DNA of 64,000 nucleotides from Pseudomonadota bacterium (GTDB taxonomy: Bacteria > Pseudomonadota > Alphaproteobacteria > Rhodospirillales > Magnetospirillaceae), in contig JAJXUO010000012.1 of assembly GCA_021782815.1 (NCBI GenBank), positions 1 through 64,000 of the forward strand, in the 5' to 3' direction. Each line of letters opens with the position of its first letter. The first letter of the stretch is position 1. The translations under genes and the position numbers were made by a program. A model generated the notes under the pieces. It was not told the origin of the DNA and did not search any database. It saw only the letters and a list, made by a program, of their open reading frames with translations. Shown here in pieces: positions 43,565-53,294 of the stretch.

Positions 43565-44730
43565 CGCTCTCGGTCCGCTTCGTCGCCAGCGAAGCCGAGA
43601 TCGGCGGCGATCTGTGGGCCGCCTGCTTTCCGCCGCCGCTGGAGGGACGCTGGTGGTATCACGCCCTGGAGCGGGGTGGGCTCGAAGATCAGTTCACCTT
43701 CTTTTACGCCCTGGTGGAAGAGGCGGGGCGTCCTGTCGGCATCGCTCCGGCTTTTCTGATGGACATGGATATCGCCCTGGTGTTGCCCGCGGCGGTGCTG
43801 CCGCTGTTCCGCCTGGCCGGGCGGGTGTGGCCGGCGGCGCTTTATCAGCGCACCCTGTTCGTGGGCTCGCCCTGTTCCGACGAGGGCACGGTGGGGCTGC
43901 TGCCGGGGGTGGATCGCCGCGCCGCCCTGCTGGTCCTGCAACAGGCCTTCGAGGCGGAATGCCGCCGCCGCCGCGCCAGCATGCTGGTGTGGAAGGACGT
44001 GCCCCAGGCCGGCGCCGACGATATGGCCTGGTTGAGCGGCCATGCCCGGCTGTTTCCCGCCACCAGTTTTCCCGGAGCCGAGGCCGATCTTCCCGGCCCC
44101 GACAAGGCCGCCTTTTACGCCGCCTTGAAAGGCAGCCGCCGTTATTCCCTGAACCGCAAGCTCAAGCGCAGCCGCCAGCTGGCGGACCTGCGGGCCGAGG
44201 TGGTGCGCCAGCCCGACGCGGCGCTGTTGCGGCAGATCTTCGCTCTGTTCTGGCAAACCTTCGAACGGGCCACCACCCGTTTCGAAACCCTGACCCCGGC
44301 GGTATTCGAGGCGCTTTCGGTGCTGCCGGAGAGCCATTTCATGCTGCTGCGCCACCCGGACGACGGCCGTCCCGTGGCCTTCATGCTGTGTTTCGTGCAG
44401 GGCGATCACGTCATCAACAAATTCATCGGCCTGGATTACGCCTGCCCGCGCGACTGGTCGCTCTATTTCCGCCTGTGGGACGAGGTGGTGGGCTGGGCCT
44501 CCGGCCTGGGGGCGCGGGTGATCCAGAGCGGCCAGACCAGTTACCGCGCCAAGGTGGACATGGGCCACCGGCTGGTGCCGCTCACCAATTACTGCCGTCA
44601 CGTCAACCCGCTGATTCACTGGGTCTACGGCAAGGTGGCGGCCTCCATCGGCTGGGCCAGCCTCGACGAGGATCTGGCCACCTATTTGAAGACCTATAAG
44701 ATGGAGGATCTGGTCGAACCGCTCTCTTGA
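43561..44730 (+). CDS. GNAT/FemAB-like acyltransferase
   Basis: 389 residues, a double acyltransferase-fold protein of the peptidogalycan biosynthesis/DUF482 type: WYHALERGGLEDQFTFFYALVEE at the N-terminus, then LKGSRRYSLNRKLKRSRQLADL and AFMLCFVQGDHVINKFIGLDY. FemAB-like enzymes transfer amino acids or acyl groups to peptidoglycan precursors or small amines. Its place at the end of the dap operon fits peptidoglycan, but substrate is not shown by the sequence. Confidence 0.75.
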   Translation: MTLSVRFVASEAEIGGDLWAACFPPPLEGRWWYHALERGGLEDQFTFFYALVEEAGRPVGIAPAFLMDMDIALVLPAAVLPLFRLAGRVWPAALYQRTLFVGSPCSDEGTVGLLPGVDRRAALLVLQQAFEAECRRRRASMLVWKDVPQAGADDMAWLSGHARLFPATSFPGAEADLPGPDKAAFYAALKGSRRYSLNRKLKRSRQLADLRAEVVRQPDAALLRQIFALFWQTFERATTRFETLTPAVFEALSVLPESHFMLLRHPDDGRPVAFMLCFVQGDHVINKFIGLDYACPRDWSLYFRLWDEVVGWASGLGARVIQSGQTSYRAKVDMGHRLVPLTNYCRHVNPLIHWVYGKVAASIGWASLDEDLATYLKTYKMEDLVEPLS

Positions 44731-44829
44731 CGATGCGGCGGCGACGGCCTATTTCACCCTCACCCGATGATGACAGTCCGGCTACGGTGGCCCCGTGCGC
44801 CCTTAATTTAGCGAGAAAGTATCCACGCC

Positions 44830-45342
44830 ATGGCCCATCTCCCCATTCTGGTGGCCCCCGATCCCCGGCTGAAGCAGAAGGCCGCCGCCGTCGGCGCGGT
44901 GGACGACGCCCTGCGCGCCCTGATGGACGATATGCTGGAGACCATGTATGCCGCGCCCGGCATCGGCCTGGCGGCGCCGCAGGTGGGGGTGCTGAAACGG
45001 GTGCTGGTGATCGATATCGCCCGCGACGACGAGCCCAAGGCGCCGTTGCGCATGGTCGATCCTGAAATCGTCGCGGTGTCGGACGAGGACCGGGTCTACG
45101 AGGAGGGCTGCCTGTCGGTGCCCGAGCATTACGCCGAGGTGACCCGCCCGGCCGAGGTGACGGTGACGTATCTCGATGAAACCGGCACCCGGCGGCGGCA
45201 GAGCTTCGACGGTCTGCTGGCCACGGTGGTGCAGCATGAGATGGATCACCTCGACGGGATCCTGTTCATCGATCACCTGTCCAATCTCAAGCGCAACATG
45301 ATCCTGCGCAAACTGTTGAAATCGCGGGAGAAGAAGGCGTGA
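44830..45342 (+). CDS. def: Peptide deformylase
   Basis: 170 residues. The three family motifs are present: [10 protein letters not shown] (45-53), EGCLSVP with C94, and QHEMDHLDG with H136, E137 and H140. It removes the N-formyl group from nascent proteins using Fe2+. First gene of def-fmt-truA; its stop overlaps the GTG start of fmt. Confidence 0.97.
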   Translation: MAHLPILVAPDPRLKQKAAAVGAVDDALRALMDDMLETMYAAPGIGLAAPQVGVLKRVLVIDIARDDEPKAPLRMVDPEIVAVSDEDRVYEEGCLSVPEHYAEVTRPAEVTVTYLDETGTRRRQSFDGLLATVVQHEMDHLDGILFIDHLSNLKRNMILRKLLKSREKKA

Positions 45343-46271
45343 GCCTGCGCCTTGTCTTCATGGGGACGCCGGATTTCTCGGTGTCCATCCTGGCGGCGCT
45401 GCGTGCCGCCGGGCACGAGATTTGCGCCGTCTACAGCCAGCCGCCGCGTCCGGCGGGGCGCGGTCATAAGGAGCAGCCCACCCCGGTGCACGCCTTCGCC
45501 GCCGCGCACGGTCTGCCGGTGTTCACCCCCCGCTCGCTGAAAAGCGCCGAGGACCAGGCGGCCTTCGCCGCGCACGGCGCCGATGCGGCGGTGGTGGCGG
45601 CCTACGGCCTGATCCTGCCCAAGGCGGTGCTGGAGGCGCCCCGGCACGGCTGCTTCAACGTGCACGCCTCGCTGCTGCCGCGCTGGCGCGGCGCCGCCCC
45701 CATTCAGCGGGCCATCGCGGCGGGGGATGCCGTCAGCGGCGTCACCATCATGCAGATGGACCAGGGGCTGGATACCGGGGCCATGCTGCTCAAGGGCGAA
45801 ACCGCCATCACCGCCGAGACCACCGGGCAAAGCCTGCACGACGCCCTGGCGGCGCAGGGCGCGGCCCTGATGGTGGAGGCCCTGACCCTCCTGGAAACGG
45901 GCCGGTTGACCGCCACGCCGCAGCCGGACGAGGGCGTGACCTACGCGGCCAAGCTCACCAAGGACGAGGGCCGCCTCGACTGGAGCCGCCCCGCCGCCGA
46001 GCTGGAGCGCCTGATCCGCGCCTTCACCCCCTGGCCGGGGGTGTGGTTCCAGCAGGGCGACGAACGCATCAAGGTGCTGCGGGCCGAGGTGACGGCGGGG
46101 CGGGGCGCGCCCGGCACGCTGCTGGACGACGCCCTGACCGTGGCCTGCGGCGACGGCGCCTTGCGCCTGCGGATGCTGCAGCGGGCGGGCAAGAGCGCCC
46201 TGGCCGCCGAGGATTTTCTGCGCGGCCGCCCCCTGCCCAAGGGTCTGGTGCTGTGCCCCGTTACAAACTGA
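45339..46271 (+). CDS. fmt: Methionyl-tRNA formyltransferase
   Basis: 310 residues from a GTG start ([15 protein letters not shown]) overlapping the def stop. The formyltransferase motif [20 protein letters not shown] and [17 protein letters not shown] are intact, followed by the tRNA-binding C-terminal domain ([16 protein letters not shown]). It formylates initiator Met-tRNA with 10-formyl-THF, and def undoes the formylation after translation. Confidence 0.97.
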   Translation: MSLRLVFMGTPDFSVSILAALRAAGHEICAVYSQPPRPAGRGHKEQPTPVHAFAAAHGLPVFTPRSLKSAEDQAAFAAHGADAAVVAAYGLILPKAVLEAPRHGCFNVHASLLPRWRGAAPIQRAIAAGDAVSGVTIMQMDQGLDTGAMLLKGETAITAETTGQSLHDALAAQGAALMVEALTLLETGRLTATPQPDEGVTYAAKLTKDEGRLDWSRPAAELERLIRAFTPWPGVWFQQGDERIKVLRAEVTAGRGAPGTLLDDALTVACGDGALRLRMLQRAGKSALAAEDFLRGRPLPKGLVLCPVTN

Positions 46272-47002
46272 CCCTGGAATATGACGGCACCGGCCTGGTG
46301 GGCTGGCAGCGCCAGACCAGCGGTCCTTCGGTGCAGCAGGCGCTGGAGGAGGCCCTGGTCAAACTGGCGGGCTGTCCGGTGACGGTGGCGGCGGCGGGGC
46401 GTACCGATGCCGGCGTGCACGCCACCGGCCAGGTGGCGCATGTGGATATCGATAAGCCGCTGAGCGTGGAGGCGGTGCGCAACGGCCTCAATTACTGGCT
46501 GCGCGGCGAGGACGGCGTCACCCCGGTGATCGTGCTGGCGGCGGAAGAGGCGGCGGCGGATTTCCACGCCCGCTTTTCCGCCACCGGGCGCCGCTATCTG
46601 TACCGTATCCTCAACCGCCGCGCCGCTCCGGTGCTGGAGCGCCATCGGGTGTGGTGGGTGCCGAAGCCGCTCGACGCCGAGGCCATGCAGGCGGGGGCCA
46701 ACCATCTTTTGGGGCATCACGATTTCACCAGTTTCCGCGCCGCCGAATGCCAGGCCCGCTCGCCGATGAAAACCCTGGACGTGCTGGAGGTGCGCCGCGA
46801 CGGGGCGGAGATCCGTATCGTGGCGGCGGCCCGCTCCTTTCTGCATCATCAGGTGCGCAACATGGTGGGCACCCTGAAACTGGTGGGCGAGGGCAAGGTG
46901 CCGCCCGAGCATGTGAAGATGGTGTTACAGGCGCGTGATCGTTCTGTTGCAGGGGCCACCGCGCCCGCTTCCGGGCTGTACCTCACCGGGGTTTCCTATT
47001 AA
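46253..47002 (+). CDS. truA: tRNA pseudouridine(38-40) synthase TruA
   Basis: 249 residues from a GTG at 46253, which overlaps fmt by 19 bp and yields the expected N-terminus [20 protein letters not shown]. The catalytic aspartate lies in [34 protein letters not shown] and GLYLTGVSY close the family pattern. It modifies the anticodon arm of many tRNAs. Confidence 0.96.
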   Translation: MPRYKLTLEYDGTGLVGWQRQTSGPSVQQALEEALVKLAGCPVTVAAAGRTDAGVHATGQVAHVDIDKPLSVEAVRNGLNYWLRGEDGVTPVIVLAAEEAAADFHARFSATGRRYLYRILNRRAAPVLERHRVWWVPKPLDAEAMQAGANHLLGHHDFTSFRAAECQARSPMKTLDVLEVRRDGAEIRIVAAARSFLHHQVRNMVGTLKLVGEGKVPPEHVKMVLQARDRSVAGATAPASGLYLTGVSY

Positions 47003-47038
47003 AAACAGGGCCCTGCGGAATTCATGCGGGGGAATGTC

Positions 47039-47500
47039 ATGTCGGTCGGTCTGCACCTGGAGACGCCGGCGCAGCTCAGCAAGCGGCGCTATCAGCGGCT
47101 GATCATGTCGGTGCCGGTGATGATCGCCGGACACCGCGCCCGCACGCTCGACTGGTCGGCCACCGGCTTCCGCCTGCCCACCGAAATTCCCGGCATCGGC
47201 GATGCCGTGGTGCCGGCCCAACTCATCGTTCCGGCCGAGGGGCTCAGCTTCTTCTTCCGCATCGCCGCCCACCATGTGCACCGCAACGACGACGACGGCT
47301 ATGCCGGTTATCATTTCCGCGAGCAGACCGAGATCGAGCACGACATGCTGCGCGGGCTGGTGATCTATTTCGTCTCGGGCGCCGCCTTCCCGCTGGAGGC
47401 CGGCCTCGATCTCGACATCAACCGTCAGGCCCTGGCCCAGGCCCGGGCCACCGGTCTGGCCGATCATCCCGAACTGGGCTACACCATCAGCCGGATTTAA
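47039..47500 (+). CDS. PilZ-domain protein
   Basis: 153 residues from ATG 47039, which has a GGGGGA ribosome site; an ATG at 47024 adds five residues. The RRYQRLIMSVPV arginines and the DWSATGFRL motif match the RxxxR and D/NxSxxG c-di-GMP-binding pattern of PilZ. The rest is a short beta barrel with no output domain. It probably senses c-di-GMP, for example from the GGDEF protein at 38-40 kb. Its last 4 bp overlap the convergent methyltransferase gene. Confidence 0.75.
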   Translation: MSVGLHLETPAQLSKRRYQRLIMSVPVMIAGHRARTLDWSATGFRLPTEIPGIGDAVVPAQLIVPAEGLSFFFRIAAHHVHRNDDDGYAGYHFREQTEIEHDMLRGLVIYFVSGAAFPLEAGLDLDINRQALAQARATGLADHPELGYTISRI

Positions 47501-48264
47501 TCTTTCCGGGCCAGCAGGAACAGGCGGCGGAAGGGAAACAGGGTGACGCCGTCGGCCCGGCGCGGATAAAGGCTGTTCATGCGGGCGCGGTAGCGCTCCA
47601 GGAACAGGGCGCGCTGGTCCTCCGGCAGGGCGTCGGCCAGCGGTTTCAGGCTGGTGCCCAGCATCCACTGCGTTATCGCGTCCTCGCCCGGCAGCGCCTG
47701 CAGATACTCCACCTCCCAGATATCCGGATCGGCGCCGGCCCGGCGCAAGAGATCCCAGTAAAAGGCGGGATCGGCCACCGGATCGGGGCGCAGCAGCGGT
47801 TCCAGGGCCGGGCGCCAGGGGCCGTCCACGGCCAGGGCACGCATCCCGGCGTGGCTGGGGGCCTGGAAATTGCGCGGCATCTGCACCGCCAGCACGCCGC
47901 CCGGCGCCAGCAGGCCGAACAGCCGGGGGAACAGCGCCGCATGATCGTCGAGCCAGTGCAGCGAGGCGTTGGCGTAGAGGAGGTCGGGCGGGGTGTCCGG
48001 ACGCCAGGTGGCGGCGTCGGCCTGGACCCAGGCGGCGTCGGGCAGGGCGCTCCGGGCCGCCGCCAGCATTTCGGCCGAGGAATCGACGCCGGTGAGGCGG
48101 GCCTCGGGCCAGCGGGCCCGCAAGGAAGGGGTGACATTGCCCGGACCGCAGCCCAGATCGACGATATGGCCGGGCGCCTCCAGGGGAACGCGGGCCAGCA
48201 GTTCCAGGGCGGGCCGCAGCCGCTGATCGCCGTAGCGTAGATATTGCCGGGGATTCCAGGTCAT
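47497..48264 (-). CDS. tam: Trans-aconitate 2-methyltransferase-like SAM methyltransferase
   Basis: 255 residues. Starts MTWNPRQYLRYGDQRLRPALELLARV, a hallmark of Tam, with the SAM motif IVDLGCGPGNVTPSLRARWP and YANASLHWLDDHAALFPRLF. It methylates trans-aconitate, an inhibitor of aconitase. Monocistronic, convergent with the PilZ gene; its upstream side abuts MITE copy F 24 bp away. Confidence 0.88.
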   Translation of the reverse strand: MTWNPRQYLRYGDQRLRPALELLARVPLEAPGHIVDLGCGPGNVTPSLRARWPEARLTGVDSSAEMLAAARSALPDAAWVQADAATWRPDTPPDLLYANASLHWLDDHAALFPRLFGLLAPGGVLAVQMPRNFQAPSHAGMRALAVDGPWRPALEPLLRPDPVADPAFYWDLLRRAGADPDIWEVEYLQALPGEDAITQWMLGTSLKPLADALPEDQRALFLERYRARMNSLYPRRADGVTLFPFRRLFLLARKD

Positions 48265-48288
48265 GGTCGCTCCTTCGGTGGTGATTGG

Positions 48289-48390
48289 CAGGGGCATCGT
48301 GTGAACGCGCAACCGTTTGCACGCCAGCGCCCGGCGCCTGAGCGGACATGTGAAAACCAGGGCATCAATCGGGTTCGCCCGATTGCCCTG
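48289..48390 (-). mobile_element. MITE-like element, copy F (102 bp, internally deleted)
   Basis: Flanked by TGGTGATTGG (48279-48288) and CGGTGATTGG (48391-48400), a 9/10 duplication. The hairpin end (CAATCGGG-TTCG-CCCGATTG, with an AT bulge further out) and the other inverted end (CAGGGGCATCGTGTGAAC) are both kept, while most of the centre of the 175-bp form is missing. Inverted relative to A and D. The right duplication ends 2 bp before the rpmH -35 box. Confidence 0.8.
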
Positions 48391-48402
48391 CGGTGATTGG
48401 CG

Positions 48403-48431
48403 TTGACTCGGGGGCCGGCTGCCCTTATACA
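48403..48431 (+). promoter_or_regulatory. Promoter of rpmH operon
   Basis: TTGACT, a 17-bp spacer and TATACA: a strong sigma-70-type promoter placed about 40 nt before the rpmH start. Copy F of the MITE family lies immediately upstream. Confidence 0.7.
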
Positions 48432-48473
48432 CCGATGCTTCGTTTTTCCTGAGCATGTTTGGAGTATCCCATC

Positions 48474-48608
48474 GTGAAGCGCACCTACCAGCCCAGCAAG
48501 CTCGTTCGCGCCCGTCGTCATGGCTTCCGCGCCCGCATGGCCACCGTTGGCGGCCGCCGCGTGGTCGCCTCCCGCCGCCGTCAGGGCCGCAAGCGTCTGT
48601 CCGCCTAA
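48474..48608 (+). CDS. rpmH: Ribosomal protein bL34
   Basis: 44 residues, the normal length, from a GTG start with a GGAG site 9 bases upstream. [20 protein letters not shown] followed by the basic tail [13 protein letters not shown] is diagnostic. It begins the conserved rpmH-rnpA-yidD-yidC cluster near the usual replication-origin side of many bacterial chromosomes; dnaA is not in the window. Confidence 0.97.
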   Translation: MKRTYQPSKLVRARRHGFRARMATVGGRRVVASRRRQGRKRLSA

Positions 48609-48618
48609 CGCTCCCGTC

Positions 48619-49074
48619 ATGGGGGCCGTGGTCGGGCGGCTGAAACGGCGATCCGAGTTTCTGCGGGTTGCCGCCACACGCTGCAAATGGGCAGCGCCCG
48701 GCCTGATTCTTCAGGCGGCTCGCGCCGCCTGCTCTGTGCCGCCGCCTTCGGGCGGCGCGTCCGTTCCCGCCTTGCCTTCGTCTGGCGGCCCCGCCCTGCG
48801 GGTGGGCTTCACCTGCAGCAAGAAGGTGGGCAATTCCGTGGCCCGCAACCGCGCCAAGCGCCGTTTGCGCGCCGCCGCCGCCGCGATTCTGCCCGCCCTG
48901 GCCGCGCCCGGTTACGATTATGTGCTGATCGGCCGGCAAGAAACTTTGCGCCGTCCCTATGCTCAGTTGTTGCAGGATTTGCGGATCGCGCTAAAACGTG
49001 TTGGTGCGTTGCGGGAACCGCGGCCTTCCACGGCGGAGGCGCCGCCCCCTTTGGCGGAGGATAAAGGCGAATGA
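48619..49074 (+). CDS. rnpA: Ribonuclease P protein component
   Basis: 151 residues. The RNR motif is present ([23 protein letters not shown]) after [11 protein letters not shown]. An alanine/serine/proline-rich insert (about 30-60) lengthens it, as is usual in alphaproteobacteria. With the RNA subunit it matures tRNA 5' ends. It starts 10 bp after rpmH, and its stop overlaps yidD. Confidence 0.94.
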   Translation: MGAVVGRLKRRSEFLRVAATRCKWAAPGLILQAARAACSVPPPSGGASVPALPSSGGPALRVGFTCSKKVGNSVARNRAKRRLRAAAAAILPALAAPGYDYVLIGRQETLRRPYAQLLQDLRIALKRVGALREPRPSTAEAPPPLAEDKGE

Positions 49075-49379
49075 GGGTGATCGGCCTGTTGCTGCGTGGA
49101 GCGATCCGCGGCTATCAGCTGCTGATTTCGCCTGTCCTGCCGGGCCAGAGTTGCCGATTCCTGCCCACCTGTTCCCACTACGGTATGGAAGCCATCGCCG
49201 TGCACGGCCCCTGGAAGGGGAGCTGGCTGACCCTGCGGCGGCTTTTGCGCTGCCACCCCTGGGGGGGCGAGGGCTATGATCCCGTGCCGCCCGCCGCCCC
49301 CGGCCCGTCCCCGGCGACGGGGGCCGCAAAACCGTCATGTGCTCCGGACCGGGGCTGCTGCCACTCTGGCCTCCATTAA
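49071..49379 (+). CDS. yidD: Membrane protein insertion efficiency factor YidD
   Basis: 102 residues. The YidD motif is clear: [29 protein letters not shown] with its two cysteines and the terminal GGEGYDPVP. An amphipathic N-terminal helix anchors it at the inner face of the membrane, where it helps YidC. The C-terminal ~25 residues (rich in Cys and Ala) are not part of the family core. Overlaps rnpA by 4 bp. Confidence 0.93.
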   Translation: MRVIGLLLRGAIRGYQLLISPVLPGQSCRFLPTCSHYGMEAIAVHGPWKGSWLTLRRLLRCHPWGGEGYDPVPPAAPGPSPATGAAKPSCAPDRGCCHSGLH

Positions 49380-49423
49380 CCCGCCACATCATTCCTGCAT
49401 CTGGCCGAACCGGTAAGAAGGTT

Positions 49424-51151
49424 ATGAACGAAAACCGCAACATCATTATGGCGATCGCCCTGTCGGTGGGCATCCTCCTGGGCTGGGAGTTCTTCATCTC
49501 GAAGCATCCCGCCCCGCAGCCCGCCCAGAGCACGGCGCAGAGCGCGGCCGATGTCAAAGCCGGTGCCGTTCCCGGTGGCGCCCCGGGCGCCGCGCCCGGC
49601 GCGCCCGCGGCCCAGAGCGAGGCCGAACGCTTGAGCGCCCTGCGCGCCGAGCCCCGGGTGCGCATCGATACCCCCAGCCTGAAGGGCTCCATCGCCCTCA
49701 AGGGGGCCCGCCTCGATGATCTGTCGCTGGTGAAGTTCCACGAAACCACCGATCCCTCCAGCCCGGACATCACCCTGCTGTCGCCGGCGGCCGGTGTGGG
49801 CGCCTATTACGCCGAGTTCGGCTGGGTGGCGGGCGAGGGCAGCAAGGCGGCGCTGCCCGGCCCGGACAGCGTGTGGACGGCCGACGGCACCAGCCTGAGG
49901 CCGGGCCATCCGGTGACCCTGACCTGGAACAACGGCCAGGGGTTGCAGTTCACCCGCACCTACGCGGTGGACGACGACTACATGTTCACCGTGAGCCAGG
50001 CGGTGCGCAACACCGGCACGCAGGCGGTGACCCTGTTCCCCTACGGCCTGGTGTCGCGCTGGGGCACGCCGCCCTCCGACAGCCGCAGCTCGATCCTGCA
50101 TGAGGGGCCGCTCGGCGTCTTCGACGGCACCCTCACCGACGAAACCTACAAGAAGCTGAAGGACGACCAGCATCTGATCGAAAAGAAGACCACCGGCGGC
50201 TGGCTGGGCTTCACCGACAAATACTGGCTGACCGCGCTGATCCCCGACCAGAACGCCGCGGTGGATACCCGCATGAGCTGGCGCGAGGCCGACGCCACCG
50301 ACCGCTATCAGACCGACTGGCTGGGCGCGGCCCGCACCCTGGCCCCCGGGCAGAGCGTGTCGGAGCAGAGCCATCTGTTCGCCGGCGCCAAAGAGCTCGA
50401 CAAGCTCGACGCCTACAGCACCGCCCTGGCGCCCAAGGGGGATCTGAAGCTGCACATGGCCATCGATTTTGGCATGTTCTGGTTCCTCACCATCCCCTTC
50501 TTCCACTTCCTGCGCTTCATTCACGCCCATGTGCCCAATTTCGGGCTGGCCATCATGGTGTTCACCGTGGTGATCAAGGGCGCCTTCTTCCCCATCGCCA
50601 ACAAGTCCTACCACGCGATGAGCAAGATGAAGAAGCTGCAGCCCAAGATGAAGGAGCTGCAGGAGAAGTTCGGCGACGACAAGAACCGCCTGAACCAGGA
50701 GATGATGGCCCTTTACAAGCGGGAAAAGGCCAATCCGGTGTCGGGCTGCCTGCCGCTGGTCATCCAGATCCCGGTGTTCTTCGCCCTCTATAAGGTGCTT
50801 TACGTCACCATCGAGATGCGCCAGGCGCCGTTCATCGGCTGGATCCACGATCTGTCGGTGCCCGATCCCACCAATCTCTTCACCCTGTTCGGGCTGATCC
50901 CCTGGGTGCCGCCCCAGGCCCTGCATATCGGCATCTGGCCGCTGCTCATGGGCTTCACCATGTGGCTGCAGCAGAAGCTGAATCCGCAGCCCACCGATCC
51001 CATGCAGGCGCGGATGTTCACCTTCCTGCCCCTGATCTTCACCTACATGCTGGCCAATTTCCCGGCCGGTCTGGTGATCTACTGGGCCTGGAGCAATCTT
51101 CTGTCCATCGCCCAGCAGTGGGTGATCATGCGCAAGGCGGACAAGGCGTGA
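49424..51151 (+). CDS. yidC: Membrane protein insertase YidC
   Basis: 575 residues. N-terminal helix ([20 protein letters not shown]), an Ala/Pro-rich linker, the large periplasmic beta-supersandwich domain (about 80-340), and the conserved core of five helices with [41 protein letters not shown] and [24 protein letters not shown]. The ATG has an AGAAGG site. It inserts and folds inner-membrane proteins with or without Sec. Its stop overlaps the engB GTG. Confidence 0.97.
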   Translation: MNENRNIIMAIALSVGILLGWEFFISKHPAPQPAQSTAQSAADVKAGAVPGGAPGAAPGAPAAQSEAERLSALRAEPRVRIDTPSLKGSIALKGARLDDLSLVKFHETTDPSSPDITLLSPAAGVGAYYAEFGWVAGEGSKAALPGPDSVWTADGTSLRPGHPVTLTWNNGQGLQFTRTYAVDDDYMFTVSQAVRNTGTQAVTLFPYGLVSRWGTPPSDSRSSILHEGPLGVFDGTLTDETYKKLKDDQHLIEKKTTGGWLGFTDKYWLTALIPDQNAAVDTRMSWREADATDRYQTDWLGAARTLAPGQSVSEQSHLFAGAKELDKLDAYSTALAPKGDLKLHMAIDFGMFWFLTIPFFHFLRFIHAHVPNFGLAIMVFTVVIKGAFFPIANKSYHAMSKMKKLQPKMKELQEKFGDDKNRLNQEMMALYKREKANPVSGCLPLVIQIPVFFALYKVLYVTIEMRQAPFIGWIHDLSVPDPTNLFTLFGLIPWVPPQALHIGIWPLLMGFTMWLQQKLNPQPTDPMQARMFTFLPLIFTYMLANFPAGLVIYWAWSNLLSIAQQWVIMRKADKA

Positions 51152-51825
51152 GCGAAGACGCGCTGACCCCGGCGCAGCAGGAGGCGGCCCGTCTGGAAGC
51201 GGGCCGCCTTCTGTTCGCCCAGGACTGCCAGTTCGTGGCCGGCACCGCCACGTTGGAACGGCTGCCCGTGCCCGATCTGCCGGAAGTGGCTTTCGCCGGG
51301 CGCTCCAATGTGGGCAAGTCCAGCCTGATCAACGCCCTGACCGGGCGCAACGCCCTGGCCCGCACCTCCAACACCCCGGGGCGCACCCAGCAGCTCAATT
51401 TCTTCAATCTGGGCCGCCGTCTGATGCTGGTGGATCTGCCGGGCTACGGCTATGCCCAGGCCCCCAAGGATCAGGTGGCGGGCTGGAACCGTCTGGTGAA
51501 CGACTATCTGCGCGGCCGCACCGTGCTGAAGCGCTGCTATGTGCTGATCGACAGCCGTCACGGCCTGAAGACGGTGGACGAGGAGGTGATGTCCATGCTG
51601 GACAAGGCCGCCGTGCCCTATCAGCTGGTGCTGACCAAGGCCGACAAGATCAAGCCCTCGGCGCTGGAAAGCATGCGCGGCCAGGTTCTGGCCGGTATTT
51701 CCCGCCGTCCGGCGGCGCATCCCGAGATCCTGGCCACCAGTTCGGAAAGCGGCCTGGGCATCGCCGAGCTGCGCGCCGTTCTGGGCGGCTTCGCGCTGGC
51801 CGCCGTTCCATCGCCCCACCCTTAA
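51148..51825 (+). CDS. engB: Ribosome biogenesis GTPase EngB/YsxC
   Basis: 225 residues from GTG 51148, overlapping yidC by 4 bp. The GTPase motifs are [15 protein letters not shown] (G1), NTPGRTQ (G2 threonine), DLPGYGYA (G3) and TKADK (G4). It acts in assembly of the large ribosomal subunit. Confidence 0.96.
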   Translation: MSEDALTPAQQEAARLEAGRLLFAQDCQFVAGTATLERLPVPDLPEVAFAGRSNVGKSSLINALTGRNALARTSNTPGRTQQLNFFNLGRRLMLVDLPGYGYAQAPKDQVAGWNRLVNDYLRGRTVLKRCYVLIDSRHGLKTVDEEVMSMLDKAAVPYQLVLTKADKIKPSALESMRGQVLAGISRRPAAHPEILATSSESGLGIAELRAVLGGFALAAVPSPHP

Positions 51826-51840
51826 ACCCAAGGAGGCATC

Positions 51841-52758
51841 ATGTCCGATCTGACCCGCGCCGACGAACGGGCCGCCTGGCTGGAAAAGGCCAGCACGCTG
51901 TCGGAGGCCCTGCCGTTCTTCCGCCAGCATGCCGGTGAAACCATCGTCATCAAGTACGGCGGCCATGCCATGGGCGACGACGGGCTGGCCCAGCTCTTCG
52001 CCCGCGATGTGGTGCTGCTGCGCCAGGTGGGCATCAACCCGGTGGTGGTGCACGGCGGCGGGCCGCAGATCGGCAAGATGCTGGAACGCCTCAAGATCAA
52101 GAGCGAGTTCATCGACGGCCTGCGGGTGACCGACAAGGACACCGTCGAGATCGTGGAAATGGTTCTGGCCGGCTCCATCAACAAGCAGATCGTTTCCGCC
52201 ATCAATCAGGCCGGCGGCTTTGCCGTGGGGCTTTCCGGCAAGGACGGCGGGCTGATCCGCGCCCGCAAGCTGCGCCGCACCCAGCGCGATCCCGATTCCG
52301 AGATCGAGAAGGTGCTGGACCTGGGCTTTGTCGGTGAGCCGGTGGAGGTCAATCCCCACGTTCTCGAGCATTTCCACGCCTCCGACATCATTCCGGTGAT
52401 CGCCCCCACCGGGGTGGGGCCCTCGGGGGAAACCTACAACATCAACGCCGACACCTCGGCCGGGGCCATCGGCGGCGCCGTGGGCGCCCAGCGCCTGCTG
52501 TTCCTGACCGACGTGGCCGGGGTGCTGGACAAGCAGGGCAACCTGATCCCGGAAATGACCGCCAGCCAGGTCAAGGCCCTGATCGCCGACGGCACCATCA
52601 CCGGCGGCATGATTCCCAAGGTGGAAACCTGCCTGCACGCGGTGGCGCAAGGGGTGGAGGCCGCGGTGATCCTCGACGGCCGCGTGCCGCACGGCATGCT
52701 GCTGGAACTCTTCACGCCGCACGGCGCCGGCACGCTGATCCGCCGCGACGCGGCGTGA
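51841..52758 (+). CDS. argB: Acetylglutamate kinase
   Basis: 305 residues. Amino-acid kinase family: [25 protein letters not shown] and [28 protein letters not shown]. It phosphorylates N-acetylglutamate in arginine synthesis. An N-terminal ~24-residue extension may serve arginine feedback, as in hexameric forms. Placed 15 bp after engB, away from argD-argF; a strong terminator follows. Confidence 0.96.
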   Translation: MSDLTRADERAAWLEKASTLSEALPFFRQHAGETIVIKYGGHAMGDDGLAQLFARDVVLLRQVGINPVVVHGGGPQIGKMLERLKIKSEFIDGLRVTDKDTVEIVEMVLAGSINKQIVSAINQAGGFAVGLSGKDGGLIRARKLRRTQRDPDSEIEKVLDLGFVGEPVEVNPHVLEHFHASDIIPVIAPTGVGPSGETYNINADTSAGAIGGAVGAQRLLFLTDVAGVLDKQGNLIPEMTASQVKALIADGTITGGMIPKVETCLHAVAQGVEAAVILDGRVPHGMLLELFTPHGAGTLIRRDAA

Positions 52759-52786
52759 GATTTCCGGCACCGGGGACGGATATGCA

Positions 52787-52819
52787 CGGGGCGGCCCGCA
52801 AGGCCGCCCCGTTTTCTTT
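52787..52819 (+). terminator. Intrinsic terminator after argB
   Basis: A 10-bp perfect GC stem (CGGGGCGGCC / GGCCGCCCCG), 5-base loop CGCAA, followed by TTTTCTTT. It ends the rpmH-to-argB transcript. Confidence 0.9.
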
Positions 52820-52870
52820 GCCTATTCTTATCCAGAAGCATATGCGGCGGCCGATATAGGGATATGGTCC

Positions 52871-52898
52871 TGGACATTGGGTTCCTGAAATGTAATCT
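52871..52898 (+). promoter_or_regulatory. Probable promoter of the SCP2 gene
   Basis: TGGACA, a 16-bp spacer and TAATCT. The operator palindrome begins 2 bp after the -10, so a bound regulator would block initiation. Confidence 0.4.
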
Positions 52899-52899
52899 A

Positions 52900-52917
52900 G
52901 TTAACGTATGCGTTAAC
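52900..52917. promoter_or_regulatory. Operator-like palindrome upstream of SCP2
   Basis: GTTAACG-TATG-CGTTAAC, a 7-bp inverted repeat with a 4-base centre. It aligns with the palindrome at 53979-53996 (14 of 19 positions including the next base). The ACGTATRCGT core resembles sites of LiuR-like MerR regulators of fatty-acid and branched-chain catabolism; this link is inferred. Confidence 0.6.
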
Positions 52918-52977
52918 CTGGCCGCAGATGCCGGGAGGCGTACGAAGGAGGCATTACGTCACAGGAGAGGAACTCGG

Positions 52978-53283
52978 ATGTCGTCAGACGAACTTCAGGA
53001 CCGGCTTGACGCCGCCCTGCCGCAGTTGGCGGGCTTGCGCGCCGTCATCAAATTCGATTTAGGGGCCGACGGCCAATGGCTGGTGGATGCCCGGTCCGCG
53101 CCGCCCAGCCTCAGCGCCGGGGCGGACGGGGACGATCCCGATTGCACCATCAGCGCCAGCGGCAAAACCCTGACCAAGCTGCTGGACGGCAGCCTGGATC
53201 CCATGCTGGCCTACGGCATGGGGCGTATCCGCGTCAAAGGCTCCATGGGTGTGGCCATGAAGCTCGTCTCGGCTCTGGGGTAA
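52978..53283 (+). CDS. SCP2 sterol/acyl-carrier-like lipid-binding protein
   Basis: 101 residues. The SCP2 fold is seen in VIKFDLGADGQWLVDA, DDPDCTISASGKTLTKLLDGSLDPMLAYGMGRIRVKGSMGVAMKL. Such small domains bind fatty acyl-CoA or sterol-like lipids. The ATG at 52978 follows an AGGAGAGG site; an earlier in-frame start at 52864 would read through the operator and is rejected. Followed 11 bp later by a DUF6134 gene. Probable role: lipid carrier for the adjacent beta-oxidation enzymes. Confidence 0.85.
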   Translation: MSSDELQDRLDAALPQLAGLRAVIKFDLGADGQWLVDARSAPPSLSAGADGDDPDCTISASGKTLTKLLDGSLDPMLAYGMGRIRVKGSMGVAMKLVSALG

Positions 53284-53294
53284 GGGAGATGCGC

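Noticed and set aside
10294-48390. attB/att sites or integrons at the repeats
   Set aside because: No integrase or cassette structure is present; exact 10-bp duplications and inverted ends fit transposition instead.
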